The translations under genes and the position numbers were made by a program. The notes under the pieces were generated by a model that saw nothing but the letters and a program-made list of their open reading frames with translations, was not told the DNA's origin and searched no databases. Positions 1 to 13,179 of a stretch of DNA of 64,000 bases are shown piece after piece. The stretch's first letter is position 1. Every line of letters begins with the position of its first letter. This stretch comes from Smittia aterrima (lineage: Eukaryota; Arthropoda; Insecta; Diptera; Chironomidae): the NCBI GenBank assembly GCA_033063855.1, contig CP093830.1:12896854-12960853 (forward strand), written 5' to 3'.

Positions 1-3000
1 CGAATGCTGCCATCGAAATGGTAAATGATGCCACAGCGTCAAGGGAGATAATGACTTAATTTCAGTTGCTCCTTAAATTAAGATTGAAATCGAGACTGAG
101 ATATCATTATTTGCCATGAAACGAACGGCTTATTAGTAACTTCATTGGCGAATTACGTTCTGCTTCTCTTCGCAATGCCACGACACGTTGAACACATAAA
201 ACGCAATCGAAGTTCATTCACGTCGCTGGCAATCTCGACGACGTCTCATGTCGTGTGGAGTTCCCGAAAATCTCAAAATTATATCATTTGCCGTTTATCG
301 TTCCCTCGAATTTTCACTTAAATATTAATCTTGTACTCGATAAATGAACGACCATCAGCTCTTGCGTGCATTTAACTTTGTGTATGCAAATTACCGACGA
401 TAACTAGTTTGTTGTCTCTGAGCAAACGCACAAGCCAATTAATGAAACCATTTTCGATCGATTGAATAAACTTCGACTTTTTTTTTCTTCATTTAAAGTC
501 GGACAAAGCCACGGCTCGCTTTCAAGTGATGAACGAAGCCGCCAATGTGAATAATTCTTAATTATGTTCACACCGTTCAAAGAAAAAATAAATTTTAATT
601 TAATTTGTTTCGCATTCGTTACCAATGGTCAATCACATTTTATAACGAAGTCTCAGATCGTCATTCGCTCGACGAGGGAAGAAGAATCAACGCCCTGATG
701 ATGAAGACACGATTGAATATTAGCTATAATACGATTATTCATATTTGGACGTGGTATTGACGACTCTCAATGAATATCAATCATTTATTAAACTTGATAT
801 GATTTTATTTAAAATGTATTTTACATTCAAAACATTATGGACGCATGCCTGGCGTTTTTGATGAGTTGAGAATGCGAGTTCAATGAATTAGATTCGTGCT
901 CTAACTCTAATAAACTTGTCATTCAAATAAGTTTCCTGTGATTGTACTTGTGACTATTCCTTTCCGGTCAATCAAGAAATATTATTTTAATTTCTATCAA
1001 GTTCGTCACTTGATCTTGAATTCAAGTCTTTCGATTTATTTTATTGACATAAAATGGTTTTCCCAACTGAGCTTTTATTGTGATCTGATTAGTTTAACGA
1101 TGCGGTCTTAGTCATAAAGTTTTAGATAGAAATTTAGATCAGTAATCTCAGTTGACTCACCAACATTAGGATGACGAGACAGTTCACAAAAGTTACGCCA
1201 TAAAATTTAAAACTCTAATCAGATTACGATTGACGATAAAGAATTCATTAAAACGAATTTAACGATCGAGTTGGAATAATAAAATCTGATCTCATTTCGG
1301 ATATTTGAAACCAATTAAGGTTATTTATGATTCCCAAGAAGCAGTCACGCGAAATCTCTCAAATCTCGTCTCAAGGCTTGGCTCTGTTTGACGATTAGAC
1401 GCTTGCTCACAAAAAAAAAGATTGTTTTCATGAAATTTTCAACAGTTTACGGTGAAGTGTTTAAACAACAAATCCTATAAATCTTTTTAGAACGCTTAAG
1501 AATGAACGGTCGCTTCGTTCCTTTCCGTGTATCACTTTTCAAGCTTTAACTATAAATAAAAAGACAGCGAATATCGCACGGTTGGTTTGTTTAATAGTTT
1601 TTCACACCATAATGCACCGAGCAGATTATTTGACATGCATAAAACACTTTTATTGCGCAATCTTAATACACTCGCGAAGATTAAGCCGGAGAGTGGTTGA
1701 TGGTAAAAAACGAGTGTGAAATTAATAGATGGAAAGAGAAGCGTCATAAAAGAGTTTTTATCTAGGATTTTAAGCCATTCGACGAGTGCATCTCGAGATT
1801 ATTAATTTTTTGTGTTGTAAAAGCGACAAATACGATTTCTTCTGGCAACACGGGAGAGCAACGACGATCATTCGCTTTTATGCGAAACATGCTCGACACA
1901 AAAAACTGATAAACCTGATCGTCATTAGTTTATGTTCTTCGTCTATCTGACACTCAGTAAATCACATTAACATTTGAGCGAAAGCTTCTCTGCTGGTTGA
2001 CTTGCTTGCTGTCTCTGCACTCTCGAGGATGGAATTTAAAAATTAGCATAAACTGTAACCGAAGTAAACTAGTTTCGGGGTGGAAAGCAAATGTTTATCT
2101 TAAGAGAGCCGGAGATGTTTCAGCCGCAACGCAATTTGTCTGGCTGATGTAACCAATTCAAGTGCAGATCGAAAATAGAAACATTCATCATGACGAATCG
2201 AGGCGTAAATCGAATTGGATTTATCACTGTCATTCTCACATCACCTCTACTTATCAACGGCGAGACTCGCCAGGTGTATGCCTTCGGCCATCAACGAATA
2301 ATTCATCACAAATAAAAAAAAGTCTCAAACAGCGTTACGAATCTTTTAAAATTTCCCCTTCAGCAAAATCCGTAATCTGATCAAGTCGATAAGCCATCAT
2401 ACGATGATTGATAACAGCAGACTCGAAGGCACCTCGCGCACTTTCAATTATTGATCCATTAAGTTCAAGTCTTGTGTAAACTTTCATTCAACACATCAAT
2501 GTTATGGATTTTTCTGATGAATTGACAAGAGCGTAAAGCGCGAAGGGGGAAGGCTCTCGATCGCTATTGTTCGCAACTTCGATGATATTCTTTAAACACA
2601 AAAAGTTTCAAGTTTCATCTTCTTCTTCATCTCGTCTGCTGTGTGTGATTGTTTGTTTTCAAGTAGAAAATATTCAAATTGAGATTCATTTGACACGTTG
2701 CCTCTTAAACCCCAATGATCGTTACATCAAATATTTGTTTGCTTTTTTTTATATATTTGGCATCTCAGATGTTGAGCTCCGGTATGAGAAATAGTTTAAA
2801 AAATATATTTTGAAAGAAGGAAAAAAAGATTCTGTCATTGAGAAATGTTGAACAATGTGTGTTTCTACATCGCACATTTATATCCACTCCATTTATATCT
2901 CCACTCAGAGAAAAATAAACTCTTCAGATGACGCGATGCCTGTCTTTTGTTCCAATGAGTTGAGAAGAGGTGGCTACGAAAGATCAACTCAGAATTATAT

Positions 3001-6000
3001 CGAGCTGAATCGATTTAACTTAAAGTGAAGAGTCAAGTCAGCCCATTCAACATTTCTAAGATTCTTTGGAGTTGAACTATCATAAAAAGCAAATATAATC
3101 ACTGGTTACAACGATCGCTCGTGTATTCGTTTAGCAAGCTCAGAGGTTGAAGGTTAAACTCAAAGCTTTGGAATTATAATCACTGTGATGAAATTGATCT
3201 AATCAAACATTTAAAGTGGGTGTTGCAATACTAATCTTCCAGTATTAAAAATCCGAAGCTCGTCCGGCATCTGAATGATGAGTCACTTCAACGACGTTTG
3301 AGTGATTGAGATCACCGCAATGTTCTGGCAGACAGCTTTGATGATTTGCATAAGGTTGAGTGTGTTTGCTGAAAACTGAAAGTTGGAGCTCATATTTTAC
3401 TTTGTTCGAGGTTACGTTTATGCAAACTAAAGCAAGGAGCATGTTGAAAACGTTGGCGGAATTTTAAATCGAATTGAAATTTACTGGCCATTTGGCATTG
3501 CGATAAACATTGAATTTCTTTCCGTCTCATTCGTTTTGGGTGGCCATCTGAAGTTCAATTCAGAAGCTTCTTCACTTTAAAAATCTACTCAGCCTTTGAA
3601 ACAATTCTTTTTGTTTTATTCGAGACGAACAAACGTTAATTTTTCATTCGTTATCATTCTCTTTGCGACAGAACTCAGCGATATCGGAAACAGAATTCAT
3701 TTGAAAAATGAAGACTCGAAAGAAGAAAGAGTGTTAATGTAAGATTAATCGAGATCTGGATCGTCAAGATTAAAACTTATAAACGATCATCAATTCAAGT
3801 TAAACCGTTTTTCGTGTACATTAAAAGTTGATTTTGTGCGGTCGAGTGCAAAGAGAGTGGAACCACTCACAAGCGAAGCTTTCAAGCCCGAATAAATCAC
3901 TTTATAAATCGATACATTGTCAGACTTGATTTAGGAGAAAAGAAGGAATCTACTCGGTAATCGACGCCTGTGCTCATCTCTCGACGTGAGAAACTATCGA
4001 TGTTTGTTACAATAAATCTTCTTTCATTTAGAGCAACGACGGCCTCGGTCAGGCAAAAGAAGAAAGATCAAACACAAAACTGTATGAGAAGGCACACATT
4101 GTGGATCCAATTAGACCTCACATGGCGACCGCCAGGCACGACTTTTGTGTTCCTGCTTCAGATGTAATAGCGCATTAATTTTCGAGCAACCTAATGTGAT
4201 GATCATCATTATAGGGTCGTGAAATAAAGAATTCTCTCGGGTTTTTGCCAATAATTAGATCATTATTTGTTTGATGGAGCGAGAGATATTCTTGAGGAAA
4301 TGACACAGATTCCAAGTCGAGAATCTTGAAGGTAAAGACGCCAAATGCCGAGACACATTGTTGAATCGACACATCTCACTTCCGGAAGATAATCGAACCC
4401 ATGTCATCTAATTGAATTCAATTAATAAAACAAAACTTTGATCGTGTTTCGATAAATTTGTTTTTTTATGATCGAACAAGCTCTTCATTGAATAAGTCGC
4501 TTCGTTACGAACACGATTGGGAGAAGAAGCAGGAATGCAAATTTTATCAGCAATTTAGCAACGAAACTGGCGCAGTTTCATTTAAATTAATTTCCAAAAA
4601 GTCTTCGAGCGAAAGTAATTCCCCGTGAGATGCAAATGAGCCTCGAAAGACAAGTCATCGTGGAAGGAAACATGCTAAAATTAAAGATAAAAGTGATAAA
4701 TAATTGCGTGTAATTGCTGAGAGAGAAATTTATGTGCAATTATGCAAAAGAACTCATTTCATTTGCCTTCATAAATTGATTTAAGCAGAGCAATTGCTTG
4801 TGATCGTTAAAGTGAACATGAAGCTTCGAGCTGAGTCCACGACAAGTCGCGTGAAGTTTATCAACTTTGTTGACTGAGATAAGAATCTAAAGTCAACAAA
4901 GTTAGTGCTGCCGGAAAGAAATCACCGAAAATTGAAAGGACTTTCACTCTCATCCAATTGAAAGGAGTCCGAGTTCCCGTTCTGGTCACGATTCATGTAC
5001 GAGGTGCAATCATAGTGATAACCATCAAAAATCATTCCTCGTTAATCATTTTACTGCGTGCACAAAAAAGTTTTTCCATTCCCGTCGGGCATTGTTATGG
5101 CGTCAGGTAATCATTGACTGCCAAACTGCAATTAGTCGATGCAGATGCTTATTTGCCTTTCGTTTTCGTCTTCTTGAAAGTGAAAAAGATTTCGTTTATC
5201 TGTCAAATAAATTGGAACCGGAATCGATTCATTCGCGAAACAGAAGCAAGTTTTCTTGCACTGCGCTTCATTCAAATTCACTGAGAGTTATAATGTTGTT
5301 GGTACTTCATTTCACGCTCGTCATCATCATTATTGCAATTGCGATTTCGATTCGACATCAAGTGCTGGCTAAGTGACGCGGCTTGAAGACAACTGTAATC
5401 ACAACTGAAAGGTGTTGATTTTGAAGGGTTTAATGGTGAAATGTTTTCACTTTTAAAATTGTTTTCCTTATAAAATCAAATTGCATGCTCATTGAGTTTA
5501 CTGCTTCTGGAAATTGAATTCGCCAATTGCTTTAATGCGTCCTTCGCTTTATTATGATATTCAACGAGATTGCACTCGAAACACTTCGAAGCTGAGACTT
5601 TCGCAAGTGACTCGTTTCTGTTTGTTTGAATATAATGATTTGTAACTCATCTCAAACTCAATTCAGATTTGATCGCTTCAATAAAAACACAAAAATCTTC
5701 AAATCATTGAATTAAATTTATCGCTTCTTCCTGTGCGCCTTGTGGATCGATTGAGCGGCTTGTTTGTTTTATGTTTCGTCTCAACGCATATTTTCCACCA
5801 CATCAAGAGCTCTGCCGAGGGTCTCACCATTTGCGACCGCTAATTAAGACGTCGAGCCGGCAAACCCGAAAGAAAATCAAGCGAACGATCACTTTTGTTT
5901 GTTTTAAGACCGTCGTCGCTTTTTGTGTTACTGTGAAGGTCGTCGAGGGATTTCACATCTGACTGAACGATGATTATCTCTCGCTCTTTCCTCGCCTAAG

Positions 6001-9000
6001 CGAAATTTTCCTTTGTTCTCCTTCCATCCATCTACCTGTGCCTATAAACACTCCAAGGTGGTGTGATCCCTTCTTGAGTAGAGTGCAACATGGCAATCTT
6101 TACAAATTACTAATCATTAATACTCTTTTCGAAGCAACTACGCTCCGCTACAGATTAACTTCAATTTGTTTAATAAATGTGCAAGTTTGCGGTGCAAGCA
6201 GATTAAACAGAAAATCACCGCCAACCTTTACCAAAACGGTATTGTTGAGCGAGTAATGTCTCATTCTAAACATCTAATTGCTGGATGCATCATTAACCAA
6301 ACGACGATAGTTCTCTAAACTCTATCTCGCTTTGTTTTCGGATGGTAATTTTCATTAAATTACACAACATCTTGTCAATGCTAAATAGCTTTTTAAATGC
6401 AACAATAATGCTCGCCGAGAAGTATTCTCCAGACGTCGATAGGCGACGACTCTTAATTCCTTCTGTACGCTCTTTTAAAAATAGGCGAAGCAAAAATGAA
6501 ATTAAAACAAATTTCTCAATTGTCGATGTTCGTTCAATTTTCTAAAATGGTCATGGGACGGAAATCTGAATTTGAATTGCGGATGAAATAAGAAGAGAAA
6601 GAAACACAAGAAGTTTTATTGATTGTCAACAATTACAAGTTTGATGTATTTAAATTAGTAGCTTTGCTACTGGTGACGTTCAAGAGTTACGTGAGCTGAG
6701 GGAGATCAAAGGAGATTAACTAAACTTCGCTGTACGTAGAATATGAACGAACCTTCAACTGTTCGCCTTTATTATTCCGTATTAATGTATCGAAAAGGAA
6801 GTTCTTGTAAGAATTTTTAATTCAGACTTTTTTCTGAGTTCCCTCTGCATCCACTCTTCGTAAGACGAACAATATTGTGAAAGCCTCAATCGAGCAATGA
6901 AATAATAAAACGAAATGAAATGTCTCGACTTTATTCAATAATCATATCATGTGCCTTCTCTTTCAAGCTTCAAGTCCATCCGAGGATATGCGACATAAAG
7001 TTTTATGATTTCATTAATGGTCGCGACCGTTGATGACGACATTTCGGTGTGCGCCTTGACGTAGAGCGGCCTATGAAATGGATTAACATTACGTGCAACT
7101 TATTAATATTTCCAGAGCACGTCGTCGCATTGCTTTATGTTGTCGCTCAGTTTTGTCGCTCGATCTATGCTGCTATGAAATGCAAGAATTGTCGTTTCGG
7201 AAGTTCGATAATATTCAAATCCAAACGCACCAGCGATTTGCTTCTTAGCATTTAAATTTAGATCTACGAGCTGACACCAGAAGAATTGTCAATTGCTGTT
7301 TGACTTCACAAGAATTTCATTGATCAAAATGTGTTAGAAATTTTATTGAAACGTGAAAGGATAAACCTTCGAGAAGAGTGAGAAATGATTTCCCATCAAA
7401 GCATCAAATTTCTTATGAAAGTTCCCAAACCTCCCACCATTCATCTCGCTCTCTGTCAATATTTCTCCAATGACTTGATAATTTAGTGACTCGTCTCGAA
7501 TCACCTCGAAAAATCAAACAAATCCTCATCTCTTATGTTAATCAAAAACGAAACATGTGTAATTTGTCACCCAATATTTCTTCAATTCATATTTTTGTAG
7601 TGTCGACCAAATCGCCGAACATTTCTCATTTACCCCCAAGAAAATAAACCACTCAAGAAACGTTATTTCGTGTCAACTCTTTCAATTTGATACAATGTAT
7701 TAAGTCTCAAGATCAATAACACGCCTTTCCCAAATAAGTGTAAAACGATTTATTATTCTCAAGCTCTTTTCTCACAATCTCTCTCTATCTCTCTCACTGT
7801 CGTTTGAATCAAAATGAACGGTCGAAAAAAATAAACTGAAATGAAGAGAAGCAGATTGTCATAGTCACAACTCGATCTTGATTTCCATAAATGCAGAATA
7901 TCGTTTAAAGTGAAGGTGCAAGCTCATGGGAAGTTGACAAATTGGCCTGATCTGAATATCTAATTTTAGTGGAAAATATTTTTCGTTTCTTTTTCGTTTT
8001 CGTCTGAAAGCAAAGGGACGACTATCGATCCCAAGCGATCTCTCGGATTCATTTAAACAGAAACAATAAAAGAAGAAATGCTTTACGCGCTCTCCAAGTC
8101 GATTAGCATCCGGTAGAACGGCACAAAAAAAGATCTGACTACAAATTGGTTGCTCTTCGTAACTGAATTTGAATAACACAGCAAAAGTCCACAGAAGGCA
8201 AGAGTCCCAGGACTCTTTTTGCCCCCACCACGACGTTGAATAACAATTCATTCCGATTTCCCTTTAATGCTCAACTCTCGACTTGACTCGGCGTTTCGAG
8301 ATTATTTTCTCCTTCTCTCGCTCTGTGCGAGAAGAAATTATCATACGAAATCAAGTGAAAAATTAAAGTTTTCGAGAAAATAAAAAAAGAATCGACGACA
8401 TTCGTTGACCATAAAAATTGTACGACACTCTTTCTTCTCCAGAAAAAATTCCTTCGCTCATTTCGAATTCCATGAACGCGAATCGTGATCTTCCTCAATA
8501 TTATTACATTACATTCACTCTCCAACTCTTGTTTTCTGTGTGCAAGGAGAGGAAAGTTCTTCTTTCTGGCACGGCAGATAAAATTATCATAATCGTATTC
8601 TCGAAATTTTTTCCGCTGCTTTAATGTCTCGAGAGCAAAGAGGCACAAGAAAATAATTTTATTAGACACTTTTCCCCCCGCTTTTCTAGATTGTAGAGCA
8701 TGTGAAGTCTGAATCGCGAGATCGGCTGCGCTATAAGCGAGATCAGTAAATTTCCATTTCGCAGAGCGATGAGAAACTTATTGAACTTTTACCCATTTTT
8801 CTAGTGCAACAACGTGGCGAAGGAAGACGACGACGACGAATAAGAAGAAAGCATGTTCTACATCGAGCGACAAGTAAGTAATTCCAGTAAAGCACTTCAA
8901 CGTCGTCGTCGATGCATTGCGATGACTGAACATTTTCTTATAAATTCATTCGACATGTTCACATATGAATCTTGAATAAACAACTTTTGCTGTCGAGCGA

Positions 9001-10497
9001 TAGATAAATCGAATGTAAGCGATTGACAGAAAATTAAGAATTGCTCAAAAGCTCAACTTGATTTAAATAATTCCGTAGAGCTCAACAAATCCTCTCTCTC
9101 CGTGGAGTTCATATCTCGTAGACGTAGGCAGACTCCGCAATTTTTCACAGCATTGATATCATTCCATTTGAGCTCATGTAATTTAAATAAATTCTCATTC
9201 CACATGTGAATAAAGTTTTAATTTGAATTATCAATCAAAAAGCGAGTCAGACGAGCAAATAGAAAATGATTTCATTGTACTCATCCATCTCGGAAAGCTC
9301 CTCTTCTCCATAAATACCAGTTTGCCGTGCACGGTTCGAAACAATCAACTTGTTTCTGATTCCATAAATTCCAAGTGTGAAGAGTAATCGATTGAACATT
9401 TCCCCACCGTGTTGGCTTCATATGAGCAAACAATGTTTTGTTGTAAAATAAATTGTCAAATCTTTACCGGGGCAGGGAGAAATGAATATCAACAGAGTGA
9501 CCACACAGGACGGTTTATATCGTAAGAGATTACTCTTCTCTCTCTGTTACTCCTCTACCGAGCTAATAATTTAATGTCATCATTTTCGTCGTGAGCTCTG
9601 AGCCAAGGCGATTTTCTTGAAGGAAACTCAATTTTTCATCAACGATCGCTTCGTTGTTTAATGTAATCCGCACTTTAAATGCATTAGTTAGTAGTGAAGC
9701 TTTAGATTCAGCGACAGATAAGAAACTGCTTGTTCATAAACTACGTTGAAGATGATCAAGACATTGCATCTCTTCAAATAACTTCTTTTTGATTTGAAAC
9801 GTCATTAACAAATAAAAGTTTCAGCTTTACCTTTAAGTTTCATAAGATTTCATAAATCCAAGGACGTTCGTTATGTCATCAAAATTGCACACGTGCATTT
9901 CAAGATTGTTCAATCCGCGTGCTCACAGAAATCGTTACACGAGCTTTCGAAAACAAATCAAAGTCAGTCGGTCACATGCAGTCGAAAATATTAGCGTTGG
10001 CGAATGTGGAAGAAAAAGCTTCGTCAAGTTGACAAGTGCGCATGCCGGGAACAACAAAAGTTCTCACACTAACACAAGGAGCTCTCTGTTTCCTCAAAGG
10101 TGAAGAAAATTCTGAATGAAAATCGCTTTTTTTCGGGTAATTCCCACAGTGTTTCTTCAACTCTTATCACCGACACAAACTTTTACTGAGTTCAATTTCT
10201 AGTTGAGCAGAAAAACATTTTATTTCTTTAAGTCAACAGTTTACAGAGCGTGCTGGTTAACGCTTCTCAGTATCTTGTGACAGATAACAAATAAGTGCAC
10301 TCAAAAGTTTATCGTAAACGCTCGGAGTTTGATAAAATAAAAAATTCACCAAGATTCTCCCATTTCTGTTCGAGTCGAAAATTTTTCTCCAATCGAATAT
10401 CGATTTCATTCATAAATGGCACCAAAAGTTCCTGAATAGGAAATCATCAATTGCAGATCGTTGGAAGTTATATCAATTTAAGATTAAGTCGATTAGC
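1..10497. other. Gene-free stretch, about 10.5 kb
   Basis: I see no coding region here that I can support. Open frames exist on both strands (up to about 130 codons near 7865-8669, minus strand), but they show no recognisable domain and no paired splice sites that lengthen them. Two items stand out. One is a perfect 13-bp inverted repeat at 4863-4903. The other is a possible leader exon ending at a strong GTAAGT donor at 8874. The sequence is AT-rich with abundant CpG. The stretch could be intergenic, or the long first intron or 5' flank of the gene starting at 10498. Confidence 0.5.
4863..4903. repeat. Perfect 13-bp inverted repeat (hairpin)
   Basis: The left arm AACTTTGTTGACT (4863-4875) is followed by a 15-nt spacer and its exact reverse complement (4891-4903). 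No flanking gene explains it. It may be a stem-loop in RNA, a footprint of a small inverted-repeat element, or chance. Confidence 0.6.
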
Positions 10498-11517
10498 ATG
10501 CTGCAAATGTCGTCATCGAGTGACTACGAGCGACAAAAGAACAACAACAACAGCAGCGGCGGGAGTAGCAGCAGAACCAGTAGAAATAAGAAAAAGGGTG
10601 CTCCATTCATGTTTTTCTCGAATATCCTAAGGAAAAAGAAAATTCTCGGATTTGAAGAAATCAGGGAAATGAAAGAACGAACTCGTTCGGAGCCTTCTGG
10701 TGAGTGGAGAGTGTTCGTGGGTTGATGTTTGCTTGACGTCACTCAAATAATAATCTAGTCAAGAATAATGTTGGCACGTTTCATGGAATTCTATTAATGC
10801 CACACGAAAATTCCAAAGTTTCGTTTCTTTGAACTATCAAGAACATTATCGTTCGCTAAATATTTATAATCGTGCGACGGGTTGGTCGATAGTAGTCGAG
10901 GAGCAGACGAACTTTGATTTCGTGACGTCAAAAGACACGCGACCGTATTTCCGAGGACAAACAAATTAATTTTATCCTTTGTGTCTTACAGTGGTCAGTT
11001 ATAGTTGTTCGTTGCCAATTGGCCAACCGTCAATTTCAACATTGAGTCTCACACCTGGAAGGATAGTCGGTCGTGAAATTGATCAAGGTTTGTAAATATT
11101 TGTCCTCGACGATGATTCTTCTATTGACTCATCAACATTTCAGACATGCAGCAGCTTAGAATCTCAAGATCCGACAACCCTTACCTTCAGAAGAAACTCG
11201 CATCGCGTGACGAGATGAACATGATCGACATGGAAGATAATTTCGATTGTGATGACACGATTTTGATTCAAGACTTGAACAATTCTGTGGATAGCTCCGA
11301 TGCTGATCCTTTCCTTCTTCCCGACGTCCAAGAGCACATGATTCGCTCTCCGCCACCAACAAACTGGAGAACACAGGGCAGCGTCTTCAACTTCGATAAC
11401 AACAATACAATTAATTCGCAGAGCAGCGAGGAGAGCACCCACAGTGCAATCTTCTACTCGGAAAACTTGACGAAACATCATTCACACAACTCCTTCGACA
11501 ATTACAAATTAGCTTAA
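10498..11517 (+). CDS. Unrecognised Ser/Asn-rich protein, 223 aa, three exons
   Basis: Three exons join in one frame: 10498-10699, 10992-11087 and 11144-11517, with donors GTGAGT and GTTTGT and acceptors TTACAG and TTTCAG. The product has 223 residues. Residues 4-30 are serine/asparagine-rich. A basic and hydrophobic segment follows (KKKGAPFMFFSNILRKKK). The C-terminal half is acidic and rich in Asp, Asn and Ser. There is no signal peptide and no enzyme motif I can name. The start is the first ATG of the exon; an acceptor-like TTGCAG lies at about 10456, so a leader exon upstream is likely. A poly(A) signal at 11699 fits the 3' end. The product looks like an intracellular, largely disordered protein. 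I do not recognise the family, and a longer N-terminus from an upstream exon cannot be excluded. Confidence 0.6.
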
Positions 11518-11698
11518 AGTGACATTACTTCTAGGAATAACTTTCTTTCGATATAAAGAAACAACAACAGAGTTTAATTGTTTGTTAAAGAATATTTTCG
11601 ATTTTAAATCTTTTAATTTATTTCTCGAGATATAAAATGATATGAGATGATGATAGAAACTTTAATGAAATTTTAAAAACTAACAAAGAAAGAAAAGA

Positions 11699-11704
11699 AA
11701 TAAA
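11699..11704 (+). terminator. Poly(A) signal of the 10498-11517 gene
   Basis: AATAAA lies 182 bases after the stop codon on the coding strand, giving a 3' UTR of roughly 200 bases. Confidence 0.5.
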
Positions 11705-12212
11705 ATCTTGTTCTCTTGAAACTAGGAGCTAGCTTTCCTTCGTTTTCCTTTCGCAATCAAAATCTCATTTCGCTGATTTCATGCTTCGGCAAGCGCTCAT
11801 TCGATTATCACACGGGGTGGTGGTCCAAATTAATGTGATTTGTAAACAAATCTGACTTCGAAGCTCTGAAAATTCTCGAAATAACAAATATTGACTTTAG
11901 TTTAACAAACCTAAGAAGAAATACAAGCCACAAGCTTAGGCAAAGAGAGTCAACAAACGTCCGAGAGGTTCGTTTGCCGACCGAAATGACAAAATGTTTC
12001 TTGTGAAAAAAATTAACGAATGCATAACAGACTAATTTACATTTTGTACGACCCAAGATGGGTCGTTGATTTCTTAAGTAAACACTGATTTAGTTTCAGC
12101 TGACACCTGTGAAACCAGCAAAGATCCACAGAGCGCGACTGTTCATGTTTCCGACTAACGAAGTTCAAATGTTTGCGCAATATTGATTATTCGTCCTTTT
12201 AGCACACAATAG

Positions 12213-12256
12213 AGAGAGAATCGTCAACCCTCTTGGTGTTGACTATCATTCTCTCT
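12213..12256. repeat. Imperfect hairpin upstream of the septin promoter
   Basis: A 9-bp outer stem (12213-12221 with 12248-12256) and a 6-bp inner stem (GTCAAC 12223-12228 with GTTGAC 12238-12243) are separated by a small asymmetric bulge and closed by a 9-nt loop. It sits about 720 bp before the proposed septin start site, in the otherwise featureless stretch 11.7-12.96 kb. Confidence 0.5.
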
Positions 12257-12965
12257 TCGAACATATGACTATCTCGACAAGGGGCGCTGTTCGTTTTAGA
12301 ACAAATGTTGCAGCATAAATTATGATTTCCCGACCCTAACGTTATTCTAACTGCGAGCACCATCCCTCGAAATATTGATTTTTTTTCATGTTATGTTCGT
12401 GCCATGCTGGCTTTCAAAAACAGAGACAGACAAACACAACTTTAAAACTGGAATTATGCACATTGCATTCTCACATGTCTTGTCGTCGAGTGAACACGAA
12501 AACTAAATCAGTTTGATTGAATAAAGAGAAATTCGTCGCACGAGATTAGAACGTCGCAAGTCGTAAGCGATGACAATACGAAAATAAACCACGACAGTGA
12601 ATTCATTGAGACCGCGTGTAAACAAGAGAGAAATTGTGTCAATTAGAGTTTTTGTTTTATTTGCTCATTCCCAAAACAACAGAAAGAAGAAAAGAAGTTC
12701 ATTCATGGAAGTTGAACATGTTTGCTTTGCTTCTCTGAGAGAGAAATGTTAGCCGAGGTATGCTGCGTTTGTATGAAGTCACCGAAAATATCACGAGGCA
12801 TGCGTATCAGAGTCAAAACAAAAAAAAACTACAACAACGAACGCTTGGCAGAGTAGATTTTTCATGTTATCTATGTGTTCGACCGCGCGGCTTTGAAAAT
12901 AACATTTCGACGACATATTTTTCGTCTCTCGCTCTCTTTAGCGTTTTTTGACGGGAAAAAATTAA

Positions 12966-12981
12966 TTCAATTCAGTTGTGA
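12966..12981 (+). promoter_or_regulatory. Probable core promoter (initiator) of the septin gene
   Basis: The 16-mer TTCAATTCAGTTGTGA contains a dipteran-type initiator TCAGTT with A+1 at 12974, 206 bases before the septin ATG. No TATA box at -30 and no good DPE at +28 are visible. The same 16 bases recur exactly at the proposed knrl start site (45263-45278), which supports a promoter role. This is inference from position and motif. Confidence 0.45.
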
Positions 12982-13179
12982 ACGTCGTTTAATTAAAGAA
13001 AAAGCGTTCAGATCGCGTCAGCGAGCGTTGTGTTGATGAAAACTCTTCGAGTTTCCTTGAGTTTCAAGTGAAAAGTGTGAAAAAAGTGAAAATTGATCAA
13101 GGGTGGTGACGACCTGAAATATTTTCCGCGCATCTTCATCGAGTGAAGTGAAATCGAGTTAAATTTAGCTTCGAGAGTC

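Noticed and set aside
5092..5376. Plus-strand frame ending in a hydrophobic stretch
   Set aside because: The membrane-like stretch comes from an ATT/ATC-rich run; nothing else supports a gene.
6032..6038. CTACCTG, the reverse complement of the Zelda word CAGGTAG
   Set aside because: A single 7-mer in gene-free DNA is expected by chance and no cluster was seen.
7865..8669. Two minus-strand frames of about 130 codons
   Set aside because: Aromatic- and lysine-rich translations typical of AT-rich chance frames, no domain, no signals, and an opposite-strand frame of similar quality overlaps.
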